Origin: Beroe forskalii
Lineage: Eukaryota > Ctenophora > Nuda > Beroida > Beroidae
Length of the DNA: 64,000 nt
Direction: 5' to 3'
NCBI GenBank assembly: GCA_011033025.1
Contig: WFMF01000339.1
Span: 124,001 to 188,000 of the forward strand
Below, in pieces: positions 37,880 through 50,000 of the stretch (position 1 is the first letter of the stretch; each line of letters begins with the position of its first letter). The position numbers and the translations under genes were made by a program. The notes under the pieces are model-generated. The model was not told the DNA's origin and searched no databases. It saw only the letters and a program-made list of their open reading frames with translations.

Positions 37880-40262
37880 ATGGTATGGGTTAGGGTTACC
37901 CATATAGTGTCTGCACATGCGTCGATCGAAACATCTGTCGAAAAAACGCGCAAGATTCAGCAAAATTCAATAAAAAGCAAAATACAGCATTGCACGCACA
38001 CTGCAGTAATTTTCGCGTTTTTTCGATCGATCCAAGTGCATTGTGCAACAATCAACATACGCGTTATGGTTAGGGTCTTGGTTGGCGTCAATGTGTTGGG
38101 TTTTGTTAGGGTTATATGGTCAGAGTCAGGACTGGGAGATAAGGGATTAGGGCTGTGAGGCCAAATCTCGTGAGGAGAGAAGTCAGGTTCCCTCTACGAT
38201 GTGCGTAGTAAGCTTTGCAAGAAGGCACTATAGATGTGTATAAAGTTTCGATTTTGGGAGCAGAGTAGGGCACGTAATCAGTTTTCACCGAATTCAAGCC
38301 CCTCCATATCATGACGTGTAGAGTATACCTAACTCTGCAAACGGCATATTGAAATTTAAGTAGAGACTCAGAGGACAAAAATGGAAGATAGAAAAATGTA
38401 CTGCACATGAAATGTTGCAAAAAATTGGTTTGAGATATTTTTTCTAGAAAATCCTATGTAATCTTAACAATTAAAAGGTAAAAACAACCCCTTGCTTTTG
38501 AGTAAATTGTATTTGTGAATGCAAGTAATTATTGCTCCTTTTGTTCGTTTAATAACACAACACATCATGTGACCGGTGACCCACAGTCCTTCAAGGTGTT
38601 CCTATAATTAATCCCGTTGTTATAATCATGGAATACGCAATGTTTTGGGTGGGGTATTATATTATTTTGAAATTTTAGGAACTTATATTGTGTGCTATTG
38701 TTTTCATAATAGCATTTTAGGAATCCTATTATCAAATTCAAATGGGTGGTAGACTGCCACTGGTAGAAGTAATAAACAGGTAGGTAATTGGATGGTGGTA
38801 GGTAATGGATGGTGGTTATAATTGGATAGCGTTCAAAATCAATTAATGTTCCTAAGCCTGCATAGGTGTGTGCACGCGCACCGCGCGCGAGTCAAGCTGA
38901 TGCACAGTGATACGTGTTTAACAAGTTCAAAGGAATGAAAGTTTATCTGCCACTGTTATCAATTTGTGGACATTATTTGTGTGATATGGCCATGGAGAGG
39001 ATCAAATATGTTAGTAGAGCTATTATAACTTCTAGCAAGACCGTTGGCTGATACAGTGCGACGGTGAGAACTGCAGTATGTGCGTCTTTTGTATGCGCGC
39101 ACAAAAATATTAGCCGCACACACAAAAGTCCCGCAAAGTTCAGTTTGAACTGTCCCTTTTGATAAATGGTGATCTTTTCCAATAAATACCAAACCATTTG
39201 ATCGCAATTCGCGATACTTCTCATGACTAGTATCTCATCTTGATCTACACAGGCATACGTCAAGAGTTCTACCTTACATGAGATTCTTTATCCTTATTGA
39301 TAAAGTATTACGATTGACGACACATACCTATATCATTGAGCTTTGCAGTCACATAACCACAAAATGAGGGATTATTAATAAAACATATGGCTGATGTATG
39401 CGTACGCTCAACATATTTCATTTTCTTCACCCTCAAGTTCGTGTATCACGTCATTTCAAGTGCTACCACCACCGTTTCTTGTCAACTGTTATATTTCCTG
39501 AATCGCTGTTAAAACTGTTTCACCGCTATTTAAAAACTATTTGGTCAGAACCCGTTATTGAAGCAGAATTTAATATCCGGGGATCAGCAAACTGTCCACG
39601 TGCACTTTAATCGCAGCTCCTTGCATCTGCTTCCTCATCAAGGAGCTAAACCGCACCTGATTGGCCAGGAGATTGCGTCACGTGGCCCTCCTCGCTTCTC
39701 ATTGGTCCAACTCGAGCAGGTCACGTGACCAAGTGAGCCCAAGCCCGAGTAAGAGTAGAACTCGTAACACTCGTATATATCAGTTCACTCCAATTATTTG
39801 ATGAATACCCAGCACGGTTTACTACTCTTTTCATTAATCACCCACCCAGAGAAGTCCAATGAAAAAGTCAGCGCTCGTTCGCCTCAAGGACACGCACACG
39901 CACAATAAGCGAATGACAGTTGCGTCATTTTTAAGGTTCAGAGTGTGGATTTGATGTCGCTGATTCGCGATTTTTACTTGCGCGCGACACTCAGGGTTGA
40001 TCACGTGCGCGCAGCCAGGGTTGGTCACGCGCGCCTGCTCGGGAAGCGTCGATCATATTATGATGAAATAAAATGGGGTGATATCGTTAAAATACGTCAC
40101 GTGAATAACGGGGCAGTTATTCGTGTCACTAAAACACCATTCTAAACCCTGATAATGACGTCACTATCTCTAAACCACCAAGTCACCGAGACATCACGTG
40201 GCATATACGCTGCTTCGCCGCTTTGTGATTATATGTGAATTTGATTGAGACCTTGTTTGAGA
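37880..40262. other. Intergenic region between the P450 and the GPCR locus
   Basis: It holds GGGTTAGGG words near 37885-38150, a third copy of the CCTAAGCCTGCATAGGTGTG repeat at about 38850-38905, and a dispersed-motif copy at 40143. No exon chain is seen. Confidence 0.4.
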
Positions 40263-40847
40263 GGGAGGCGTGCGCTTGTTGCAGAAAACGTGTGTTTTGG
40301 GCCAGCATTTTCGCGAATGCCGTTTGGTATCCGGAAAAATCGTCTTTTATAAGTTTATAAGGATATATTCGAACTTGAAGTGAAATTATTGGTTCATTTC
40401 AGAAAGTTTAAATTGTCTTTTTTCGCATTTATTCAGTTTATCTGTAGAGCTGTAGGTTTCGTGACTCTTGAAATGAGTTAGGAGGAAGTTGGAATATTTT
40501 AAAAGTTATAATTTGATTAAAATCTACAGAAACTTTATTCATTTGATTTTCATAAACATCTTACAACCGAAGACTTGAAGATTTGATTGAAAATTCCAAA
40601 AATAGTTGCTGACATTGCAATAGGATTGGGTTCATGATTCTATTCTGTATTTTGACGTTTTTAAATGAAACTTATCGAAATTCCATCAAATTTACGACTC
40701 ATTGGACACCTTTTCATGCAAAAAAGTAACGTATTTGCAAGCCAATGAATATAGGAATGTGTCGGGACATTTCACAGTTTCAGTGGATTGGTACTAATAT
40801 TTGTTTTGCAGATCGAGGAACTCACCATATGGGCATAGACTCTAGGT

Positions 40848-41014
40848 TTATCGGACGTTTAGACAATGTCTATGGGGACACACTCAAAGTACCAATATTT
40901 TCGCTCCAATACGTGTACATACCAAATCGTCCCTTGAACTTCAAGGGTACTTTGAGTGTGTCCCCAAGGACATTGTCTAAACGTCCGATAAACCTAGAGA
41001 TTATGCCTATATGG
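40848..41014. repeat. 54-bp inverted repeat around an inverted segment
   Basis: CTCTAGGTTTATCGGACGTT and the following bases to GGTACC-side of the left arm pair with the right arm ending AACGTCCGATAAACCTAGAG. The spacer (AATATTTTCGCTCCAATACG and on) is the reverse complement of the corresponding stretch in segment B at about 45927-45980. Segment B has only the right arm. Confidence 0.8.
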
Positions 41015-41089
41015 AGAATTGAACAGTTGTCTGGGTTTCCCAGCAGGACTGCAGCCTCCCCTCAAAGTTTTCCTCTCAGATTAATGACC

Positions 41090-42530
41090 TTAGTCTTAGT
41101 AGTCTTAGTAAAATGGCCAAGGTCGGTTTAATCAACCAGGCCGGTGGCAGCCATGCAGAGCATAGAGACTTCCCTATACACTAGGCCAAGGGTGTGAACT
41201 CCTAGGTGGTTTTAGGCCACCCGACTGCCGGGTTATATCCTGAGCTGAGAGCAGAACTCCAGTCCTGGACCATACAGGTCTGAATTCTACCAACGCCCGT
41301 GGCTTTCAAACAGACTGCAAAGCAAGTCAGGGCGTGCCTGCAGATTAGGTCAGTTATCAGCCGAAGGTGGCTATGTTCACCTCCCTCCGACTAATGACGC
41401 ACGAGATGGTCTGCATCAGTAGTCTGAAACATAGAGTCCCTTCTGTTTTGACTGCACAAAGATGCAGCTTCAGCCAGGTACAAAAGGGCATAAACCCAGC
41501 CCAAAGAGTTAGTGGCTCTTTGGAGACCAAATAAGAAGTAGGTAGAAGTGTGTATTTTGGGACGTTATATTGTTATATTTGGTTTTATTTATCAGGATTT
41601 CATCTTCTTGGAGATATGGGCTCTGTAAATTGTGGGATTTTATTGAAGCAGGCGGATTTTGTGAAGAATTTTGTTACTTTGTGCAGGGTTGTTGATAGTG
41701 GCTGCTTACTTGCTTAGAGCTAATTATGTCTTATAGTATAATATTATGGTCTTGGAAGTGGTAAATTCTCTGTAGGGAGAAGGCTGGAATTTCTTCTAGA
41801 ATGTGCATTGCTGTCTCATCCGGGCAGAAAATGGGGTCAATTCCGCAGTTTTGTAAGTCACAGTAATCACAAAGAGGATCAAGTGCCATATTCAATCTGT
41901 GTAGGTGACTATTGAGGTTATTGTGTCCAGTAATTATTTTGAGAAGGATGCATAGATTTCTGTTGTTAGTTTTTATTATTGTGTAGCTTAGTTAGATAAA
42001 TATCAAGTGTCACTTTACAATGGTTATTTGCCCTGTCTAGCATTTGGTGTGGAGGGGAGTTTGTGAAAGTTGGAGAGGAGATGTGTGTTGGCGTTTATTC
42101 TAACGTTTTGGCCAGTCAAGCTGGCGCCCTAAAGTGAGATGAGTGAGTGAAATGAAAAAAGCCAGGAAGAAACGAGTTGACCCCCTGTTCAGAACCTGAT
42201 CGGGAGGGTCTACCTGGGGTGCTCTGCCAGGTAATCACTGTGTATTAGCCTGCCTCGACAACAAATGAATGGCAGTTACCGCCACTCACCGCGGGGGAGG
42301 GACCCATACTGTCTCGGACCACCATCTTCACTGGGTGATGAGACCAGGGGTGCAGCCAGCTTCAAGGGTGCGAGAAACAGTATGGGGGCACTGGGTCTTA
42401 CGGATGCCGTGACCAGACTATGGCAACCCAGTTACACAGTATACAACGTACACAGGAGAACAGTGTTCCTGTGTACGAGGGTGCATTGGTTGTGAAAAGG
42501 AACAATGCACGAGTGGCCAGATTAATGACC
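41090..42530 (-). mobile_element. Retroelement insertion with 12-bp target-site duplication
   Basis: AGATTAATGACC flanks both ends (41078-41089 and 42519-42530). Segment B has a single uninterrupted copy at 46113-46124, a direct empty site. The plus-strand left end is a TTAGTCTTAGT tail followed by the reverse complement of window bases 1-516, so the element is inserted in minus orientation. It is about 1.4 kb with no reverse transcriptase frame, so it is 5'-truncated or non-autonomous. The frame at 42265-42495 is not a known protein. Confidence 0.85.
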
Positions 42531-42547
42531 ATTTCCACCTAAGCAGT

Positions 42548-42580
42548 GTTGCTAAGCAACATGATGCGTTGCTAAGCAAC
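42548..42580. promoter_or_regulatory. Two tandem RFX-type X-boxes (segment A)
   Basis: GTTGCTAAGCAAC occurs twice, at 42548-42560 and 42568-42580, 20 bp apart. It matches the palindromic RFX half-site pattern (GTTGCY-N-RGCAAC). It lies about 920 bp upstream of the first GPCR coding exon. The same pair is kept in segment B at 46142-46174. Confidence 0.5.
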
Positions 42581-43495
42581 ATGATGTGTTCAAGAGATTG
42601 AAGTTTAAGCATTATGAGTGTTACCCTGGAATTCGGCAGGAACAGTATTGGACGTTATTGACCATGGTCGCATATATTCATTATAGCATCAATATTTCAA
42701 AGTTTCAACTGAGTGCAAGACGTGTTGATAATGAATTAGATGATATCTTCCCCAGGTTTTGGATGTACAAATACACGTACTATGAGCGGTTGGAGTTGGG
42801 ACGTGTTTGGGGGGGACATTTTTCGGTATTAAACTTAAAATCAACCGTATCATTTTGATCATATACCAGCTTCTGCTTAATTGAGATCCTGAATGAATTC
42901 ACGTTAAAGACAGTTGCTGGGATTAGAAGTAGCATTTAATTTTAAAGGCTGGCCCCAAATTTCGACGAAGCTCGCAAAATTGCAATTTTACCCACAATTA
43001 TGCCGTGTTTGATTAGATTGTAAATACTCGTTACCATATCTACTGAGGATATTTCATTTCACAAATTAGTAAATTGAGGGCGCATACCCGCGCAAGAATA
43101 ATTAAAAACTATGCATTTCCGAGGTGAGCATTGATCAATACTTCATACAATGGTGGGAGATATGTGAGCTTGCTTGTCGAACTATATAATTGATTTGATT
43201 GATTAAATTCTTCAATTATTTTGAATCGTTTAGGCTGATTTATAATTATACCATACGCGTTGGGGGTAAATTATAAATAAAAAGGCCCTGGTGCATTTCA
43301 TCTGTTTTGCATTGAATCATAATATTATGTTTCTCGCTTACAATTATTTCTCCCCAATGTTTTAGGAGGGATAAACAGCTAGTATTACTTAAGAACATAT
43401 TGTGCTCCGACGAACCATATCCCGAAACACAGGATCCATTCACACCTCTGAAACAGACACCCCAACTTTTACATCTTCTCCGAATCGATCCCGCA

Positions 43496-44598
43496 ATGTC
43501 ATTGACAGTAGAAGACATCAAATCCAGGTAGGTATACAGGGGCAGCTAAGTGTGCGCGTCTTTTGTGACTTTGTGTTTGTATTTGCGGCGCATAGACATA
43601 TAATAAATAATTAAAACATGTCTGAACGCCGCGCAAGCAGGAGACGCGCAAACTGCAGTTCGAACTGTCACCGCGGGCAGTCTTGAATTTTCGAGTTTAT
43701 TTTTAATGATTCCCGTGATTAAAAAAAGGGAAAAATAAGCAGATATGTTTGCATGTCGCCCGTATTTTAGTTCAGTCAGTTTTACATGTTACCAGCTAAA
43801 CTTGTTTACCAAGTTGACTATTTATTTTTCCGAGATTTGACTAATTTCCTCAAAGTCAACTCTACTGCCAAGATTTGACTAATTTCCCTCCAAACCACTT
43901 CCAAGATGTGACTAATTTCCCTCCAAACCACTTCCAAGATTTGACTAGTTTCCTTTCCTCCCGCAGGTTGTTCTACCTGTGCATCAACTCCTTGACCCTG
44001 ATCCTCATCTGGGTGTTCAACATCCTACTGCTACGAGGGCTGACCACCCTCGAGAAGACCAACAATGTCAATAACTGGTGAGGAGCATTTAAATAAAACA
44101 TACTACATTAGCGAGGAGTAACAAATATTTTTTCTTGTTATCTAAACTTTCAGTCTTAGGAAGAAATCTAATTGACCAAATTCCTAATCTGACCAACCAC
44201 GTGATTCGATAAATCACCCCATTTGCAGGTTTTACGTCAACCTTGCGATATGCGATCTCCTTGTTGGCCTCACAACAGGTACCTACACTGTAACTAGGAC
44301 ATAACACGTGTCATGCTTTGCTTTGTTTTTATTCCCTATTTTGATCGTAATTCTGATTTAAAACGTTTCGCTGCACATATGGGCGTGCAGATACTTCTGG
44401 TCTCTGGAACAAAAAACAATCCAGATGATAAAAGTTCGAAAAGAGGTCCAACCTATAATATGTAATCCAGATAATACGGGATAATATCACTATCCGCAGG
44501 GCCGGCTACAGTGACTACCATGATATTCAACAAATGGCTGTTCGGGGATGCGATGTGTGAGATAATAGCCGCTACTGACAGTATCCTAATCATGACAG
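43496..44598 (+). CDS. Class A GPCR, first four coding exons (segment A, allelic or partial copy)
   Basis: Exons are 43496-43527 (MSLTVEDIKS), 43967-44077 (TM1), 44229-44278 (TM2, NLAICDLLVGL) and 44500-44598 (ECL1 to early TM3, with the conserved cysteine in DAMCEI). All have GT/AG borders and compatible phases (2, 2, 1, 1). Here the TM1 exon keeps its donor (CTG/GTGAGG), unlike segment B. No later exons follow before the gap, so this copy cannot make a receptor by itself. It is most likely the second allele of the gene at 47009-52203. Confidence 0.7.
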
Positions 44599-45362
44599 GT
44601 AACAAACCAACAGACCAAAGGACAGGTAACAGACCTGAAATCAACGGTATAGTGTATCATTGGTTGGAACTTAAATTGATAAAAGAAAGGAAAACAGTTA
44701 GGGAAAACAGTTAGACAAGGAATAAAGTTAGGAAAAAGTAAGGTACCATTATTATAAGCGGCGTATTACCCACAGGTCAATTAGGCACTGACCAATCGGC
44801 GCGCGAGTTGACCATAACCTCGCGCTTATTGGTCAATATCATGAAGATTTTGATGTCCTGCAGGCAAACTAATCTGCCACCGATATTAATTGAAGCTTAA
44901 ATTAGAAACAGTAAGGAAAACTGTTAGCCATTAGGGAAAATGTTTCGGAGGCGAAGGAAAGTTTTGAGAAACGAATGGCCGCATGCATGACTACTCTGCA
45001 CTTCAGTAATGACGGTTTCACCTCAAAACATAACATACTTACCTATAATGTGGGAAAATGTACCCTGTTGAGACAAGAAATTGACAGAAACCGTATGTTA
45101 CAAACATGGGAACATCGTATCAAATACTATAAACTGGAGCGATATGGTAAACAAAGAGAAGGTGGCTCGTAGCAGTCGATATCAGCTATTAGAGTCCAGA
45201 GTAAATGTTATTAACTTGGGATTTGGAAAATTACAACCATGAGGAAATGATATCCGATGACAATTTCCAAGGGTCAATGACCATAAGCTAGGGGACCAAT
45301 GATTATTTAGAGTTAGAAAATTAGATTCAAAATGCACCCTTGATTTCGTTCAAAATTTTGCC

Positions 45363-45462
45363 NNNNNNNNNNNNNNNNNNNNNNNNNNNNNNNNNNNNNN
45401 NNNNNNNNNNNNNNNNNNNNNNNNNNNNNNNNNNNNNNNNNNNNNNNNNNNNNNNNNNNNNN
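45363..45462. other. Assembly gap (100 N)
   Basis: Exactly 100 unknown bases, a conventional gap of unspecified length, separating the two haplotype-like segments. Confidence 0.99.
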
Positions 45463-46985
45463 AAGGGGGGTTTGTTGCAGAAAATGTTTTTTTAAAGCTT
45501 TTGGGAATCCCTTTTTGGGTTTCCCGGGAAAAAATTGCCTTTATAATTTTTATAAGGATATATTGAACTTAAAATTTTTGGTTCATTTCAAAAATTTTAA
45601 AAATTTTTTTTCGCATTTTTCAGTTTATTTTAGATGTATTTTTCTTTTTGAAATGATTTAAAGGGGAAGGGAATTTTTTTAAAAGTTATAATTTGAAAAA
45701 TCTACAGAAACTTTTATTCATTTGATTTTCATAAACATCTTACAACCGAAGACTTGAAGATTTGATTAAAATCCAAAAGTTGACATTGCAATAGATCGTC
45801 TATGATTCTATTCTGTAGTTTGACGTTTTTAAATGAAACGTATCGAAATTCCATCAAATTTACGACTCATTGGACACCTTTTCATGCGAAAAGTAACGTA
45901 TTATCAAGTCAATGAATATAGGAATGTGTCTGAAGTTCAAGGGACGATTTGGTATGTACACGTATTGGAGCGAAAATATTGGTACTTTGAGTGTGTCCCC
46001 AAGGACATTGTCTAAACGTCCGATAAACATAGAGTCTATGCCTATATGGAGAGTTGAACAGTTGTCTGGCTTTCCCAGCAGGACTGTAGCCTCCCCTCAA
46101 CGTTTTCCTCTCAGATTAATGACCATTTCCACCTAAGCAGTGTTGCTAAGCAACATGATGCGTTGCTAAGCAACATGATGTGTTCAAGAGATTGAAGTTT
46201 AAGCACTATGAGTGTTACCCTGGAATTTGGCAGGAACAGTATTGGACGTTATTGACCATGGTCGCATATATTCATTATAGCATCAATATTTCTAAGTTTC
46301 AACTGAGTGAAGGACGTGTTGATAATGAATTAGATGATATCTTTCCCAGGTTTTGAATGTACAGATACACGTATTATGGGCAGTCGGGGTTGGGACATGT
46401 TTGGGGAGGGGATTTTTCATATTTTATTTAAAATCAACTGCATTTTGACTATATACCAGTTACTGCTTACTTGTAACCCCAATGATTAAAAGAAAGAAAT
46501 ATTTGGGCTGGGATTAGAAGTTTTTTTTAAAAGGTTGCCCCAATTTTTAAAACAAGCCCCAAAATTGGAATTTTACCCACAATTAGGGTGTTTATTAGTT
46601 GTAAATACTTTTCCATCCCATGGGGATATTTATTTCAAAATTAGAAATTGGGGGGCATACCCCGCAAGAAAAATTAAAAACTATATTTGAGGTACTTGAC
46701 AAAAAACCCATAAACCCAAAATTTGGGGGAGATATGTGGCTATGCGAATTTTAAATTGATTTTAAAATAAATTTTCAATTTTTTTTGGGATTTAGCTGAA
46801 ATAATATACGGTTAAAAAATAAAAACCCCCTTGGGGCCCCATCTGTTTTGAGAACATTTTTTTTCCCGCTTAAAATTTATTTTCCCAAAGGGGAGGAAAA
46901 CAGTGGGTTTCTTAGAAAAATACGCCCGAAACCCCTTACCCCGAAACACAGACATTAAACCCTCTAAAAAACCCCCACTTCAACT
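45463..46985. other. Low-quality start of segment B
   Basis: The sequence follows segment A (from 40265 on), but with collapsed or inflated homopolymers and lost dinucleotides, worst at 45463-45690 and 46440-46985. It looks like unreliable base calls at a contig end. Only 45700-46400 reads cleanly, including the X-boxes. Confidence 0.75.
46142..46174. promoter_or_regulatory. Two tandem RFX-type X-boxes (segment B)
   Basis: GTTGCTAAGCAAC at 46142-46154 and 46162-46174, about 840 bp upstream of the receptor's first coding exon. Conserved between the two segments with identical spacing. Confidence 0.5.
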
Positions 46986-47008
46986 CTTACATCTTCTCTG
47001 AATCCGCC

Positions 47009-50000
47009 ATGTCACTGACAGTAGAAGACATCAAATCCAGGTTGGTATACATGGGCAGGTACGATTGCGCGTCTTTTTCGACTTTTGTTCTTGTTCGCGG
47101 CTTAAGTTTGCGCGGCGGATAGATATGTCTGTACGCCGCGCACACAGAGGACGCGCAAACTGCAGTTTGAACTATCACCGGCAGTGTTGAATTTTCGTGT
47201 TTAATTTTAATGATTTCCGTGATTATAAACAAAAAAATAATAAAGGGCGCAATAGGCGGCTATGTATGCACGTTGCCCGTAATTTAGTTGAGTCAATTTT
47301 GCATGTGGCAATCTAAACAGTAAACACGAACAATCTGCTTGTTTACTAAGTTGGCTAATTATTTTTCCGAGATTTAACTAATTTTCTCAAATCTACAGCC
47401 AAGATTTGACTAATTTCCCTCCAAACTACCGCAGGTTGTTCTACCTGTGCATCAACTCCTTGACGCTGATCCTCATCTGGGTGTTCAACATCCTGCTGCT
47501 ACGAGGCCTGACCACGCTCGAGAAGACCAACAATGTCAATAACTGGAGGAATATTTAAATAAAAACATCTACTACATTATGAGGTATAACAAATTATTTT
47601 CCTCTGTCATTCAAACTTTCAGATTTAGAAGAAATCATGGACAAATTTCTTATATGACCAAAAAATTTAACAAAACACATTCCCAGGTTTTACGTCAACC
47701 TTGCGATATGCGATCTCCTTGTGGGCCTCACAACAGGTATCTATATTGCAACGAAAACATAACACGTGTCATGCTTTGCTTTGTTTCTATTCCCTATTTC
47801 GACTTGAATTTTGATTTGGACCACGTTGCTGCACACATGGATAATCATGGGCGTGCAGATACTTCTGCTCATCTGGAACAAAAAAAATCCAGATAATGAA
47901 AGTTCGAAAAGAGGGCGAACTTATTATCGCATCCCTCAGGGCCGGCTACAGTGACTACCATGATATTCAACAAGTGGTTGTTTGGAGATGCCATGTGTGA
48001 GATAATAGCGGCTACTGACAGTATCCTAATCATGACAGGTAGTGTGAAAACTAACAGACAGGCAACAAACCAAATAACAGACCAACAAACAGGTAGTGTA
48101 ACAAGTGACAACAAACAGACAGGTAGTGTAACTAGTAACAACTAACAGACAGGTAACAAACCAACTAACAGACCAACAGACAGGCAGTGTAACAAACCTG
48201 AAGTCAACGGTATAAAGTATCATTGGTTGAAACTTAAATTGATAAAAGTTAGGAAAAAATTAGGGAAAATAAATATAAAAGTTAGGAAAAAGTAAGGAAA
48301 AAGTAATGTACCATTATTATAAGCGGCGCATTACTCACAGGTAAATTAGACACTGACCAATCAGCGCGCGAGTTGATCATAACCTCGCGCTGATTGGTCA
48401 AAATCATGAAGATTTTGAGGTCCTGCAGGCAAACTAATCTGCCACCGATATTAATTGACGCTTAAATTAGAAACAGTAAGGAGAACTGTTAGCCATTTAA
48501 GGGAAAATGTTTCGGAAGCGAAGGAAAGGTTCGTGAAACGATGCGCTGCATGCACGACGACTCTGCACTTCAGCAATGACGGTTTCACCTCAAAACATAA
48601 CATACTTACCAAAACTGTGGGAAAATGTACCCTGTTGAGACAAGAAATTGACAGAAACCAGATGTTACAAACATGGGAACATGGTATCAAATACTATAAA
48701 CCGGAGCGATATGGTAAACAAAGAGAAGGTGGCTCTGAGCAGTCGATATCAGCTATTAGAGTCCAGAGTAAATGTTATTAACTTGGGAGTTGGGAAATTA
48801 CAACCATGAGAAAATGATATCCAATGACAATTTCCAAGGGTCAATGACCATAAGCTAGGGGACCAATGATTATTAATTATTTAAAGCTAGAAAATTAGAT
48901 TCAAAATGCACCCGTGATTTCGTTCAAAATTTTGCCAATTTGGCAAGATAACACGCTAACTTAAAAAAAATTAAGGTACTTGATAGATAAGATAAAATAA
49001 AATGAAAATAAAATTGTGTAATTAAGGTACTTAATAATAAGATACTTAAGTACAGTAAAACTGCGCGTATTTATCGAGCCATCGACCTTCCATCGACTCT
49101 TTATCGACCGTCCATCGATCGAGTGATCTGCACACATCTATGCGCATACTTTTGATTCCTCCCAAAAATGAATGACAAAATGTAAATGACAGAAAATAAA
49201 TTGACAAAAATGTTGAAAATTAGATTTCAAAATGTTACAATAAATCACAAAATGTACCTCGTTGATCATGATGCTTGTTTCAGGAACGTGGACTCTGGCT
49301 GTTAGTTCCATAGACCGGTGTATAGCCGTCTCCAAGCCGTTCTGGCACAGGGCTTACCTGACGGGGGCTGTCGTTAAACAGGTACTGGGAGGAAATGAGT
49401 GGGAATTGGGGAATAGTGAAGGGAACGAGGGGGTGTTGGGGGTAAGGAGTGGGAGTTGGGAAAAGGAGTCGGAATTGGGGGAAACGAGTGGGCTAAAGTT
49501 GAAACTCATATTTGTAATATTTGGATAAGTATAGCATGCACAACTTGAGATAACCCATTTACACCCATTTTACGATTGATAACACGGTGCCAAGTTTCAA
49601 CACAACATATTTCAGTGGATAGCGCTGGTATGGCTGGGTGCGGTGATAGTCTCAATCCTACCCTTTTTCGACTGGGGACAGTACCAGTTCAGCTCCTACT
49701 CATTCAACTGCGGCATGACCATGGAGTATGTGACTTTTTTATGCAATTGTGGAAGATTAATTACGTTTTTTTTCAATGTTATATACAACAAGTGAAACCT
49801 TCAATACTGTCACATTTTTCGATGATCCCGATATTACATCATTGATCGTATGAATCCAACCATTTCTCCCGCAGTATTTCCCATTTCAACCCCCTTTCCG
49901 CCCCCCATCCAACCCTCTCTCCACTCCTCCCCCATTTCCACCCCCTCTCCCCCCATCTAATTCTAACCCTGTCCCTCCCTCCCAGATCTGACTCAGACAG

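Larger units (their letters stand above)
40263..45362. repeat. Haplotype-like segment A of a duplicated block ending at the assembly gap
   Basis: This stretch corresponds base by base, with substitutions and indels, to 45463-48957. It stops exactly where the N gap begins, at a point that continues normally in segment B (CAAAATTTTGCC). It carries only the first four exons of the GPCR, an inserted retroelement (41090-42530) and an inverted repeat (about 40848-41014). The pattern fits two alleles laid end to end rather than a biological duplication. Confidence 0.75.

Noticed and set aside
48455..48781. 108-residue frame in GPCR intron 4 with a counterpart at 44975-45172
   Set aside because: The two copies differ by frame-disrupting changes and share only allelic sequence similarity; no sign of protein-level conservation.
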